From NCBI GenBank assembly GCA_902362805.1, contig CABIXY010000001.1, positions 62,001-126,000 of the forward strand: a DNA stretch of 64,000 nucleotides, written 5' to 3'. The translations under genes were made by a program, and so were the position numbers. The first letter of the stretch is position 1; the number at the start of each line of letters is the position of its first letter. Positions 16,480-24,990 of this stretch are shown piece by piece. Below the pieces are notes generated by a model. The model made no database searches, was not told the DNA's origin, and saw only the letters and a program-made list of their open reading frames with translations. Origin of the DNA: Eubacteriaceae bacterium. GTDB lineage: Bacteria > Bacillota > Clostridia > Peptostreptococcales > Anaerovoracaceae.

Positions 16480-16867
16480 TTGTTTCTGTTCCTTCGTCAT
16501 CAAGCACGTAGAGAATTTCTCCTGGCCTGATCAGTTTTAACTGTATCCTCGCCTGCTCTTCTATGTAGTCGTAATCATTGACATTTTTCAGTTCATCTTT
16601 TAGAGAGGCTTTTTCAGAGGCAAGCTGTTTATTTTTCGCGCGCAATTCGTCTTGTTCTGCACGCAGATCAAAGACGTTTTTTATGGACACGCCAACGACC
16701 GCTATAAGTACGACTACTATAACGGTCACAACGATCCTCACTTTATTTATTCTGATTCTTTTTTTCTTTTTTGTGCTTTTTCTTCTTTCTTCTCGAAATT
16801 CTTCTAGATTGTTCTGTGTATTGTTCCGTTCGAATTCCTGAAGTCTCCCTTTTTTCCTCTTCTTCAT
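16460..16867 (-). CDS. divIC: Septum formation initiator DivIC/FtsB-like
   Basis: About 135 residues: a very basic N-terminal cytoplasmic tail, one membrane helix (VRIVVTVIVVVLIAVVGVSI), then a coiled coil (LRAEQDELRAKNKQLASEK) and the family's C-terminal YIEEQARIQLKLIRPGEI. The protein joins the FtsL/DivIB division complex. ATG 16867 is chosen over TTG 16885 because it has an AGGGG site. This start lies 125 bases inside the upstream yabQ frame. Confidence 0.9.
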   Translation of the reverse strand: MKKRKKGRLQEFERNNTQNNLEEFREERRKSTKKKKRIRINKVRIVVTVIVVVLIAVVGVSIKNVFDLRAEQDELRAKNKQLASEKASLKDELKNVNDYDYIEEQARIQLKLIRPGEILYVLDDEGTETNGKDDN

Positions 16868-17165
16868 AATTGTTACCCCTGTCAATTATAATACCATAAA
16901 TGACCTTTTTCCACAATAAAATGCCAGCACAGAGGGAAAAAATTCCATATATTGTGATCACCCCGTGGGATCCCTTATATAGAAACTGGCAGAATAGAAA
17001 AGCTGCACAAAGCCAAGAGCCGAAGTAAATAAATATAGAAGCCCTTGACTTCACACCAAGCCGTCTCATGACGGTATCTCGCACTTCAAAAATCAACATC
17101 AACGCCAGACCGCAGTAAAACATGATAAAGAGCTGAAAAAGCTCTCTCTGTATCAGAGCTGTCAT
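16743..17165 (-). CDS. yabQ: Spore cortex biosynthesis protein YabQ
   Basis: 140 residues with three hydrophobic segments (FIMFYCGLALMLIFEV, SIFIYFGSWLCAAFLFCQFLY and GVITIYGIFSLCAGILL) and a Lys/Arg-rich tail. YabQ is a membrane protein of the outer forespore membrane needed for cortex formation in Bacillus. The order yabP–yabQ–divIC is the conserved Firmicutes one. Its last 40 or so residues (KKKKHKKEKK) are read from the same DNA as the basic N-terminus of divIC in another frame. Confidence 0.9.
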   Translation of the reverse strand: MTALIQRELFQLFIMFYCGLALMLIFEVRDTVMRRLGVKSRASIFIYFGSWLCAAFLFCQFLYKGSHGVITIYGIFSLCAGILLWKKVIYGIIIDRGNNYEEEEKRETSGIRTEQYTEQSRRISRRKKKKHKKEKKNQNK

Positions 17166-17416
17166 TTTCTAAACCTGTCGATCAGCTTCGTCTTAGCTTT
17201 TTTCTTCGTATATGTCAGCGCCTCAATTTCTCCCTCGGCAACTAATTTTCCCTCCTCCAGATCCAAAACTTCGATATGAAGATTCTTTCCTGAGATGACC
17301 AAACCCTCGTCTGTCAAATTTGCCAGGATTGTCTCTTCATCGAAGCCTTCAACGGAAGTGACTTCTGTAATGGTAATTTTCTTTTTATTTTCCATTTGGA
17401 TATAATGATTTTCCAT
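17162..17416 (-). CDS. yabP: Sporulation protein YabP
   Basis: 84 residues, small beta-rich protein of the YabP/YqfC family (ITITEVTSVEGFDEETILANL, GLVISGKNLHIEVLDLEEG). ATG 17416 with GGGAGG six bases upstream is preferred to the in-frame ATG 17434. It overlaps yabQ by four bases. It is required for spore cortex formation in Bacillus and marks the organism as a likely endospore former. Confidence 0.93.
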   Translation of the reverse strand: MENHYIQMENKKKITITEVTSVEGFDEETILANLTDEGLVISGKNLHIEVLDLEEGKLVAEGEIEALTYTKKKAKTKLIDRFRK

Positions 17417-17496
17417 AACGTACCTCCCATACAAACATTTCTGCTTATGAAAGTATATGCTGGTAAATCTAAATTCTTCCTACAAAGAAGCATATA

Positions 17497-17518
17497 GACA
17501 GGCTAAAAATAGCCTGTC
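17497..17518. terminator. Hairpin between the M23 peptidase gene and yabP
   Basis: GACAGGCTA and TAGCCTGTC form a perfect 9-bp stem with a 4-base loop. No strong T-run follows on the minus strand, so it is at best a weak terminator for the peptidase transcript. Confidence 0.5.
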
Positions 17519-17550
17519 TTATAAATCGCTTTCGATTTTTATGCTGCATG

Positions 17551-17625
17551 TTATACGATGCGTTCCATGCCAGCCATAGGATGGGGAACGCCAGCATAAA
17601 TTCTGTCACACAGATCGATTAACAT
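17551..17625 (-). other. Very short possible reading frame (24 codons) after the M23 peptidase gene
   Basis: ATG 17625 to TAA 17551 encodes 24 residues beginning MLIDLCDRIYAG and ending MAGMERIV, which look protein-like. There is no good ribosome site. It may be a gene remnant, a leader peptide for yabP, or chance; I do not recognise it. Confidence 0.2.
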
Positions 17626-17641
17626 CTCGCTGGGCAAAATG

Positions 17642-19222
17642 TCATACATAATCAAACGGATTTCTCGGTGAACCGTTGATTCTCACTTCAAAATGACAAT
17701 GGGAACCAAAACTGTTTCCGGTATTTCCTACCTCACCAATTTTCTGTCCCTGGTATACCTTCTGCCCTACACTGACATTAACAGCACTGCAGTGTCCATA
17801 TCTCGTAATCATCCCGCTGCCGTGGTCAATATCGATGCACAGCCCATATCCGCTGTACCAGCCGGCCCGAACTACCGTTCCGCCGTCTGCTGCTCTGATG
17901 GTCGTTCCTGTCGCACACGCCAAGTCCACACCTTCGTGCATTCTTCCCCATCTCCAGCCAAATGGCGAGGTCATGGTATAACCAGACACTGGAATAATCA
18001 GATGTCCTGTCGGCGCTGTCTTTGGTACTGCTTTTGTTCCTTTGATGACGATCTTCTTCACTGCTTTTTTGATCGTCTTAGATTCCAAAACGTCCTTGTC
18101 GACGACTTCTCCGTTAACCTTGGTGATTCTCGCCGTTACAACTCGTTTTCCATTAGAACCCTTTTGCGTTACTTTAGAATCCCCTTTATACATAGAACTG
18201 GACTTTTTATAGACAGTCTTATACTTCACTTTCTCAGCATACGTAGATTTTTCCACCGTCACTACCGTCAAAGCCGATGTCGCCTTATTGATGATGATCT
18301 TATCACCTGGCACTAGGCTGTTCTCCTTCAAATCAGGATTATTTTCCTTCAGGGCATCAAAATCCGTATCAAATTTCTCAAATATCTCCCAGTAGGTATC
18401 TCCAGGTTTCACTTCATAAGCAATCTCTTTCGATCCACCCTTCATAATTGTCTTTGCCGCCTTATTCACACTGCTGATATAGGCTAGCTTTGTATTCACC
18501 TTTTTGATTTCTACTTTTTCTTTAAAACCGACTTTTTCATATTCCGTATTTTCTTCGTTGTCTTCCACATATTTTTGCTGCACTTCTTTCAGCGTCTGTT
18601 GTGCAGCTTTCTTGCTTTCACAGGTTACAAAATGCTGTCCGTCGATATAGATGCCATAAGCCTCTGCCTCCATATCTGACATGTAGGTCAGCCTTTGCAA
18701 TACGGTGTCTACCTCGTCAACATCCTTATCCAAGATGACGACATTCTTAAAGGTGATATCATTATCTTTGTCAATCTGTATCTTTGAGCCATACTCCTTT
18801 GTCAATTCATCACTGACCAGATCTAAAATCTTTATGACATCTTCTTGATTTTTGACGTATCCCAATGCCTTACCGTTATATGAATATTCAAACCCTGTGG
18901 CGTGATTAAAAAGCGCCACTACGGCAACGGCTACCAGAATGGCACCTGCAAAATGTCCTAGGATACTTTTCTTTTTCCCTGCCAGTTTTTTACGATTTTT
19001 ATGAATGTTGCTGGCGATCATATATTGAACGATCAAAGCCAGCCTGTCCACCCTCGTCTGTAAATTATCGTGTATTGTAATGATGGCTGCTGCGCCGCTG
19101 ACAATATGCTGCCACAATGTTTTCATTCCCTGATCAAAGCTTATCTGCATTCGGTCATGCCAGCTGATCAGGCCTGCCGCCGCATCGACTATTTTGTTTC
19201 TAAACTTTTTTTCTTTACCCAT
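17642..19222 (-). CDS. Cell-wall M23 endopeptidase with LysM and G5 domains
   Basis: 526 residues. One N-terminal membrane segment (ILGHFAGAILVAVAVVALF, about 88–106) anchors it. A LysM domain covers about 270–318 (YEVKPGDTYWEIFEKFD), a G5 domain follows (about 320–400), and the C-terminal M23 LytM-type peptidase has its zinc ligands in HEGVDLA and HCHFEV. Such proteins cut peptidoglycan cross-links; the G5 and LysM parts bind the wall. It overlaps the dnaD-like gene by 34 bases. Its place before yabP hints at, but does not prove, a role in sporulation. Confidence 0.9.
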   Translation of the reverse strand: MGKEKKFRNKIVDAAAGLISWHDRMQISFDQGMKTLWQHIVSGAAAIITIHDNLQTRVDRLALIVQYMIASNIHKNRKKLAGKKKSILGHFAGAILVAVAVVALFNHATGFEYSYNGKALGYVKNQEDVIKILDLVSDELTKEYGSKIQIDKDNDITFKNVVILDKDVDEVDTVLQRLTYMSDMEAEAYGIYIDGQHFVTCESKKAAQQTLKEVQQKYVEDNEENTEYEKVGFKEKVEIKKVNTKLAYISSVNKAAKTIMKGGSKEIAYEVKPGDTYWEIFEKFDTDFDALKENNPDLKENSLVPGDKIIINKATSALTVVTVEKSTYAEKVKYKTVYKKSSSMYKGDSKVTQKGSNGKRVVTARITKVNGEVVDKDVLESKTIKKAVKKIVIKGTKAVPKTAPTGHLIIPVSGYTMTSPFGWRWGRMHEGVDLACATGTTIRAADGGTVVRAGWYSGYGLCIDIDHGSGMITRYGHCSAVNVSVGQKVYQGQKIGEVGNTGNSFGSHCHFEVRINGSPRNPFDYV

Positions 19223-20469
19223 ATTTCCGCCTCTTCTGTACGCTGCTTAATGCATGAACATCTCTCGCCTAAATCTGTGATGCCGGTATCATTGCATTTT
19301 TCACAGGCGTACTTTATATCGGTGTAGTCCATCTCAAAATTATTTTCTGTCAGGATGACTGCCCGCTCTGCAGCCAATTCATCCATCACAGAGTTGATTC
19401 GTTTACTTTCATTCTCCGATGAACCCATGATCAACGCTTTAGAAAGCTGAGAACTCATTTTTTTGATTTCTTCATCAATTTCCCTGATTCTTGGAATCTT
19501 TTCATAGATTTCCTGTTTCTTCTCTTCTGCTTCTCTTTCAGCTTTTTCCCGCAAATAATCGTAATATTGATTTAAGACGCCCTGTGTCACCACGACCTTC
19601 TTATTCACGTCGATTCCTTTGCTGTCTGCTTCATTTCTCCAGTTTTCTAAAACTTTGTTTACATAGTTAAAATTTGGACTCGATATGCCTGCTGTTTTAT
19701 TACATGCCTCAAGCACCCGCTCCATCGTATATCCCATCTGGTCAAACCAGGTATCCATCATCTCTCTCTCTGCTTCCGTGGCATTGCGTGTAAATCCCAA
19801 TGCTTTCAGCACTCTTCTATATTTGTAATACTTTTCATCCAGTTCCTGCAAGCGCTCATTCACCTGATCAACGGTGGCTAATCCTTCGCTGGCCCACTCC
19901 TTCACCACTTTTTCTATGTATTTCAAGCTTGTCTTATTTTTATCTGTGCAATATTTTATAGCAAAGAGGACGACCTCCGGCGTTGCATTATAGTCCCCCA
20001 GCCATTCAAGAATCTGACTGATTTCTGTCGAACTGAGGCCTCTGCCGAAAATCTGTTCAATCTCATTGAACATGATCTTTACCGCTTTGTTGCCAAAGAC
20101 GTTGTCTCTTTCTTCTTTTTTTGTCTCGCCCTTGGCTGGACCTGTATTCTTTCCATACAACAGCTCCTTGAGGTTGGTAAATTCCACGACAAAATCCACG
20201 TTACCTTCACTATCCAGATAACGCTTCTTAATTACTCCCATTTTTTCCCAATAATCCCAAGCTTCAAGAATTTTTTTCTCTGTCAGACCCAGCTGTTTCG
20301 CCATGGTCTCATTGTTCATGTCCAGCCCATGCTCTGCGTACATGCTGGCATAGAGGAATACCTTTACAAAATCACCTGGCGCCGCCGGCATATATTCGTT
20401 GATAAAAATATTCTCTACCTTTGAATCCAACAGATAAAAGTCCTTCATCTTCTCTTTGATAAAATTCAT
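19189..20469 (-). CDS. DnaD-domain replication protein with C-terminal zinc-type motif
   Basis: 426 residues. Two DnaD/DnaB2-like helical regions are visible (about 115–200, and 215–285 with the YNYVNKVL-type motif seen as FNYVNKVLENW). The C-terminus has CEKCNDTGITDLGERCSC, a cysteine cluster like that at the N-terminus of DnaC/DnaI helicase loaders. DnaD-type proteins remodel DNA at the origin or at restart sites and help load DnaB helicase. No separate loader gene is seen next to it, while dnaB itself lies two genes upstream. Confidence 0.82.
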   Translation of the reverse strand: MNFIKEKMKDFYLLDSKVENIFINEYMPAAPGDFVKVFLYASMYAEHGLDMNNETMAKQLGLTEKKILEAWDYWEKMGVIKKRYLDSEGNVDFVVEFTNLKELLYGKNTGPAKGETKKEERDNVFGNKAVKIMFNEIEQIFGRGLSSTEISQILEWLGDYNATPEVVLFAIKYCTDKNKTSLKYIEKVVKEWASEGLATVDQVNERLQELDEKYYKYRRVLKALGFTRNATEAEREMMDTWFDQMGYTMERVLEACNKTAGISSPNFNYVNKVLENWRNEADSKGIDVNKKVVVTQGVLNQYYDYLREKAEREAEEKKQEIYEKIPRIREIDEEIKKMSSQLSKALIMGSSENESKRINSVMDELAAERAVILTENNFEMDYTDIKYACEKCNDTGITDLGERCSCIKQRTEEAEIWVKKKSLETK

Positions 20470-20479
20470 AGATGTTTCC

Positions 20480-20671
20480 TTATACTTCTTTATTCAAGTC
20501 TTCCAGCAGCGCGTCAATATCAATATCATGACCGTCTGCTGCTTCTCTCAGTGTCTCCTGTACTGCACCGGGGCAACCGGAACAGGGCAGTCCATGATTT
20601 TCAAATATGATTTCCAGTCTGTCATCCAAATCCAAAATCTCGCATACCTTCATCTCTTCTGTAATTTTCAT
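20480..20671 (-). CDS. DUF1858 small redox-disulfide domain protein
   Basis: 63 residues with the domain's start MKITEEMKVCEILDLDDRLE and the CSGCPG cysteine pair (about residues 30–33). DUF1858 proteins are small and often accompany hybrid-cluster or electron-transfer proteins; no biochemical role is firm. ATG 20671 has an AAGGGTGG site and is preferred over GTG 20680. It sits between dnaB and the dnaD-like gene. Confidence 0.85.
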   Translation of the reverse strand: MKITEEMKVCEILDLDDRLEIIFENHGLPCSGCPGAVQETLREAADGHDIDIDALLEDLNKEV

Positions 20672-20685
20672 TATAACCACCCTTC

Positions 20686-22002
20686 TTATGCTTTATCACT
20701 GAACTTGGTGTATCTGGCAACCCAAGTTAAGTCAAAAGTCTCCGTCGAACCACTTCTATGTTTCGCCAAATTGACTTCACATACGCCCGGCTTTTCTGAA
20801 TCTTCAGGGTTATAGTAATCATCTCGATACAAGAACATAACCATATCGGCATCCTGCTCTATAGAACCGGATTCTCGAAGGTCAGATAGAACCGGCCTAT
20901 GATTAGGCCTTTGCTCTGGTGCTCTTGAAAGCTGCGACAGAACGATGACCGGGCAATCCATCTCTCTAGCCAACAGCTTTAGATATCTGGACAGTGTACT
21001 GATTTCTTGCTGCCTGCTGTCTGACTTGCCATCAGCTTTCATCAGCTGAAGATAGTCGATAATGACTAAATCTAGGCCCTTTTCTGCTTTCAGACGACGA
21101 CATTTATTTTTCATTTCCAAGATGCTGACACCCGGTGTATCATCTATATGTATGTTTGTCTTTGAAAGAGAGTCCAATGCCATATTGATTCTCTCCCAAT
21201 CATTTCTTTCAATATTACCCGTTTTTAATTTCTGCATTTCCACTCTTGACTCCATGGCGAGAAGCCGCTGTCCGAGTTGTGCTTTTGCCATTTCCAAGCT
21301 AAAAATTAAAACAGTGGCCCCTGATTTGATGGCCGCATTTTGGGCTATATTCAATACAAAAGCAGTCTTACCCATGGCCGGTCTGGCTGCAACAATAATC
21401 AAATCCGATTTTTGGAATCCCGATGTCAGCTCGTCAAGCCGTTTAAATCCTGTCGCCAGTCCAATGACTTGTCCCTGCGTCTGGATTGCTTTATCTATCA
21501 TAGCTACGTTTTCAAGCAATACTTCTTTGATGGGCGCATAATCACTGCCCTGCCTCTGCTGAGCAATCTCAAAGATGCCCTTTTCTGCATAGTCAAGGAT
21601 TTCTGATGGGGCTAATTCTTCTTCGTAGCTTTTCTCTCTGATATCTTCTGCTGTTTTAATCAACTGCCGCATAGAAGCTTTTTCTGAAACGATTTTTGCA
21701 TATTCAGCCGCATTGGCAGTCGACGGCGCCTCCGAGGACAGTGTGGCAACATAGGCCCTGCCTCCGACCATCTCCAGAGATTTTCTTTTTTTCAGTTCTT
21801 CACAGACTGTAACGATGTCAACGGATACATTGTTCCGAAAGAGGTCCATCATAACAGTAAAAACTTCTTTATGTGCCGCATCATAAAAGTCGTCTGGTCT
21901 CACTACATCAATAACGTCTGCCAATGCATCCTTACTGAGCATAGCCGCACCTAAAACTGATTTTTCTGCTTCTGTATTATGTGGTGGAATCTTTTCAACC
22001 AT
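20686..22002 (-). CDS. dnaB: Replicative DNA helicase DnaB
   Basis: 438 residues from ATG 22002, which has GAGGAG upstream; a longer in-frame start at 22038 would overlap rplI. The N-terminal domain begins PPHNTEAEKSVLGAAML, and the RecA-like C-terminal domain has Walker A ARPAMGKTAF and Walker B LVIIDYLQLM. It is the ring helicase that unwinds the fork. It follows rplI by 16 bases, as in many Firmicutes. Confidence 0.97.
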   Translation of the reverse strand: MVEKIPPHNTEAEKSVLGAAMLSKDALADVIDVVRPDDFYDAAHKEVFTVMMDLFRNNVSVDIVTVCEELKKRKSLEMVGGRAYVATLSSEAPSTANAAEYAKIVSEKASMRQLIKTAEDIREKSYEEELAPSEILDYAEKGIFEIAQQRQGSDYAPIKEVLLENVAMIDKAIQTQGQVIGLATGFKRLDELTSGFQKSDLIIVAARPAMGKTAFVLNIAQNAAIKSGATVLIFSLEMAKAQLGQRLLAMESRVEMQKLKTGNIERNDWERINMALDSLSKTNIHIDDTPGVSILEMKNKCRRLKAEKGLDLVIIDYLQLMKADGKSDSRQQEISTLSRYLKLLAREMDCPVIVLSQLSRAPEQRPNHRPVLSDLRESGSIEQDADMVMFLYRDDYYNPEDSEKPGVCEVNLAKHRSGSTETFDLTWVARYTKFSDKA

Positions 22003-22018
22003 CTTTGACTCCTCTAGC

Positions 22019-22462
22019 CTAATCCGTGATTTCCACACTCAGCTTCCCTACAACTTCAGGGTAAAGCTTTACATCTACAGTAAACTTGCCGATGTTTTTA
22101 ATCGGACTGCCGATTTGAATTTTTTTCTTATCGAGAGTAATGCCGGTCTGCTCTTTAGCAGCCTCTGCGATGTCTTTTGAGGTGATGGAACCGAATAGTC
22201 TACCGCCTTCTCCCGACTTCGTTTTAATGACTACTTTTACATTTTCTAATTCGGCCGCCAATTTCTCTGCAGCTGCTTTATCGTCGGCTTTTTTCTGTGC
22301 CTGTAATTCTTTCTGCTTTTCTAAATTTCTGATATTGCCGTCGGTAGCTTCTGTAGCATAACCCTTTGGCAGCAACATGTTGCGCGCATATCCATCGCTG
22401 ACTTTTACAACTTCTCCTGCTTTTCCAGTACCTTTTACATCTCTATTTAAAATTACGATCAT
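22019..22462 (-). CDS. rplI: 50S ribosomal protein L9
   Basis: 147 residues with the L9 signature (GKAGEVVKVSDGYARNMLLP), a central Lys/Ala-rich helix and a C-terminal rRNA-binding domain (GEGGRLFGSITSKDIAEA). It lies 15 bases after the gdpP-like gene in the usual gdpP–rplI–dnaB order. Confidence 0.98.
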   Translation of the reverse strand: MIVILNRDVKGTGKAGEVVKVSDGYARNMLLPKGYATEATDGNIRNLEKQKELQAQKKADDKAAAEKLAAELENVKVVIKTKSGEGGRLFGSITSKDIAEAAKEQTGITLDKKKIQIGSPIKNIGKFTVDVKLYPEVVGKLSVEITD

Positions 22463-22477
22463 TCTATTACCTCCTAA

Positions 22478-24229
22478 TTAGTTCCGCACTAATTCTAACA
22501 CTTTTTCTATCACTTCTTCAGGACTGCAGTCCACCTGCGCCCCAGCTGTCGTCAGATGTCCGCCGCCGCCCAGTTTTTCCATGATGACTTGTACATTGAG
22601 TTCACCAAGGGATCTGGCGCTGATTACAGTTTTGCCCTTTTCCGTTCGCCCTGCAACAAAAGACGCCTTGACATCTTTGATGTTCAAAAGTTCATCGGCA
22701 ACCTGTGAATTAATCACCTGGGCATCTTCGTTCCATCCTTCACAAACTGATGTTGCGATTCCGTTACCACAGAATTCTGCAGCAGCGATACACTTCGCTC
22801 TTACTTTGAAGGTTTCCATATCTGTCTGGAAGAATCGTTTCACTTCTGTAGTGTCCGCTCCTGCCCTGCGCAGCCAAGCTGCTGCCTCAAAAGTTCTCAC
22901 GCCAGTCTTTACAGCGAATCGATTCGTATCTATGGTAATGCCGCCAAGCAATGCCTCTGCTTCCAGTTTGATCAAAGTCTTCTTTGGTGCGGCGTATTGT
23001 AAAATTTCACTTACCAATTCTGAAGCGGAGGATGCATAAGACTCGATATAGGACAACACGGGGTTCGCTACACAGTCCTCTGCCCTTCTATGGTGATCGA
23101 TAACCACAATCCTATCGGTCAACTGCAGTAAGTTGGCATTTTCAGCATAGCTAGGTCTGTGTGTATCAACCATAATGACCAAGGTGTCCTTGTCGGTAAG
23201 GCTTTCTGCTTTTTTATGATTAATGAAATTATAGTTTTCGCTTTCCTTTGCCTGTTTATATATAGCTTGTAAGGAATCGTTAATATCATTGAGTACAATA
23301 TACGCATCTCGTCCATACATAACGCACATGCGGTAAATTCCCAGAGAAGCTCCAAAACAATCCATATCCGGATGGGCATGGCCCATAATGATGACACGAT
23401 TTGACTGATCAATCAGCTGTTTCAGCGCGTGGGCGACAACTCTTGATTTGCCTTTATTGCCCTTTTCTACAGTCTGCATCTTTCCGCCGTAGTATTCAAT
23501 CTTGCTCATCCTTTTAATGACGGCTTGATCTCCTCCACGGCCTAAAGCCAGGTCCAAAGCAGCTGTTGCGTACTCTTCTGTTGTTACGAGATTTTTTCCG
23601 CCGATGCCGATTCCAATACTGAGACTCATCGGAAAATCTGCTTCTGTCTCAATCTGTCTTACATCATCTAAAATAGAAAATTTGCTCTCTACCATTCCGT
23701 CCACATAAGCGTTTTGAAAGTACATGATATATTGGGTATCTTTCATCTTGTTGATGGACGCGTTGATCTTTGCAGCCCATTTTCGGATTGTCTTATCTAC
23801 CTCAGCAGATATCGTCATACTCTTTTCAGGCGATGTACTGGCAGTCAATTCGTCATAATTGTCGATATTGATTTTGCCTACACAGGTCTTCTCATCGTTG
23901 TATCGGTCTTTCAGATTTTCGTAGTTGGTCACATCGTAGAAAAAGACAAGCAGATTTGCCGCCTCATGCTCCCCCACTTTGTTAATCAACAGCCTGAATT
24001 GTTTTCCATTTCTCTCTAGCATGTAATATTTGCCGCTGTCAAACTCCTCATATAAATCTGATACTTTGATTCCTGTAAGAGCAAAAAAATCCGCATCTTC
24101 TATTCCATCATAAATGAACACCTCACTGATGTGGTCATTGGCTCTGACAACTTTGCCATTTTTATTGACAATACACATCGGAAGTGGGATATATGATGAT
24201 ATTAACTTTCCAAATAATGTTTCTGACAT
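22478..24229 (-). CDS. gdpP: GdpP-like c-di-AMP phosphodiesterase lacking the membrane anchor
   Basis: 583 residues: PAS-like domain at 1–100 (CIVNKNGKVVRAN), a degenerate GGDEF domain (about 105–260), a DHH domain with GHAHPDMDCFGAS and VVIDHHRR, and DHHA1 with GGGGHLTTAGA near the end. These motifs mark the c-di-AMP hydrolase GdpP/YybT. Standard GdpP has about 650 residues with two N-terminal membrane helices; here the protein starts directly with PAS and has none. The region upstream (24230–24359) has no in-frame hydrophobic extension. It should be soluble. Confidence 0.9.
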   Translation of the reverse strand: MSETLFGKLISSYIPLPMCIVNKNGKVVRANDHISEVFIYDGIEDADFFALTGIKVSDLYEEFDSGKYYMLERNGKQFRLLINKVGEHEAANLLVFFYDVTNYENLKDRYNDEKTCVGKINIDNYDELTASTSPEKSMTISAEVDKTIRKWAAKINASINKMKDTQYIMYFQNAYVDGMVESKFSILDDVRQIETEADFPMSLSIGIGIGGKNLVTTEEYATAALDLALGRGGDQAVIKRMSKIEYYGGKMQTVEKGNKGKSRVVAHALKQLIDQSNRVIIMGHAHPDMDCFGASLGIYRMCVMYGRDAYIVLNDINDSLQAIYKQAKESENYNFINHKKAESLTDKDTLVIMVDTHRPSYAENANLLQLTDRIVVIDHHRRAEDCVANPVLSYIESYASSASELVSEILQYAAPKKTLIKLEAEALLGGITIDTNRFAVKTGVRTFEAAAWLRRAGADTTEVKRFFQTDMETFKVRAKCIAAAEFCGNGIATSVCEGWNEDAQVINSQVADELLNIKDVKASFVAGRTEKGKTVISARSLGELNVQVIMEKLGGGGHLTTAGAQVDCSPEEVIEKVLELVRN

Positions 24230-24359
24230 AATCTATTCCTCTTAATTAAACAGCTATTCATAGCAATCATATATAATATACCACGAAAGCTGCAGACTTA
24301 AGTGTAGTTTTTGTGATAATACAGTGCAGTCTATTACTATAGTATACCATATTTTCGTC

Positions 24360-24887
24360 CTAATTCCAAAAGCTTTTCTCTTTCACTGTGAGCTGTCCCC
24401 CACATTTGCTGCATCTATAGTTTTCCGGCTGCATTACGACTTTGCTTTTCTTCATTCTATAACCAGTATTCCCGCATTGATTACATCTTATTTCATACCG
24501 GTATTGCTTGACACCCTTTTCTGCAGAATCGGGGATGTCCGCAGTTGTTTTAATACAGTAGCCATAAATATCATTTACTTTAGCCGCTAGCGCCTTCCAT
24601 TTCTGACCATGATTTAAACAGCCTTTGCAGGTATGCAGCAGTTCGTGATGAATAATTTCTTTAATCTGTCGATCGTTTTTTTCTTTCAACATTGTGGAGA
24701 TTTCTATCTCATATTTTACTTTACCTCTATAGACCGATTTTTTACAGCAGCCTAACCGTCGCTTTGCCCTGCTGTTTTCTTTTATCCCTGCAATTGCTTC
24801 AGATGGATAAATGTCAATTTTATTTAACTCTGCAATTGCATCTTTCATCAGTCGTTGTAATCTTATTTCGTATGTGCTCATTATCAT
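24360..24887 (-). CDS. SprT-like zinc metalloprotease domain protein
   Basis: 175 residues. The active-site helix is IIHHELLHT (HExxH), followed by a third ligand candidate in NHGQKWKA. A C-terminal zinc ribbon has CNQCG and CSKCGG. SprT-like proteins in eukaryotes degrade DNA–protein cross-links; the bacterial role is unclear. ATG 24881 is a possible alternative start. It stands between the parB terminator and the gdpP gene. Confidence 0.85.
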   Translation of the reverse strand: MIMSTYEIRLQRLMKDAIAELNKIDIYPSEAIAGIKENSRAKRRLGCCKKSVYRGKVKYEIEISTMLKEKNDRQIKEIIHHELLHTCKGCLNHGQKWKALAAKVNDIYGYCIKTTADIPDSAEKGVKQYRYEIRCNQCGNTGYRMKKSKVVMQPENYRCSKCGGQLTVKEKSFWN

Positions 24888-24931
24888 TTCATTTTCTTTT
24901 AATAAAATTCCGAAAACATTATTTCGTGAGA

Positions 24932-24959
24932 CAAGGAATGCCCCTTGTCAGAGGCATTC
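24932..24959 (-). terminator. Hairpins between parB and the SprT-like gene
   Basis: GAATGCC/GGCATTC (24936–24959) and GACAAGG/CCTTGTC form two mutually exclusive 7-bp stems. They are GC-rich but lack a clean T-run, so termination is likely but not certain. Confidence 0.45.
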
Positions 24960-24970
24960 GCAAATTTCTA

Positions 24971-24986
24971 TGTTTCATGTGAAACA
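24971..24986. promoter_or_regulatory. Near-consensus parS site at the parB 3' end
   Basis: TGTTTCATGTGAAACA differs from the universal parS (TGTTTCACGTGAAACA) by one central base. It lies five bases from the end of parB. ParB would bind and spread from here. Confidence 0.75.
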
Positions 24987-24990
24987 ACAT

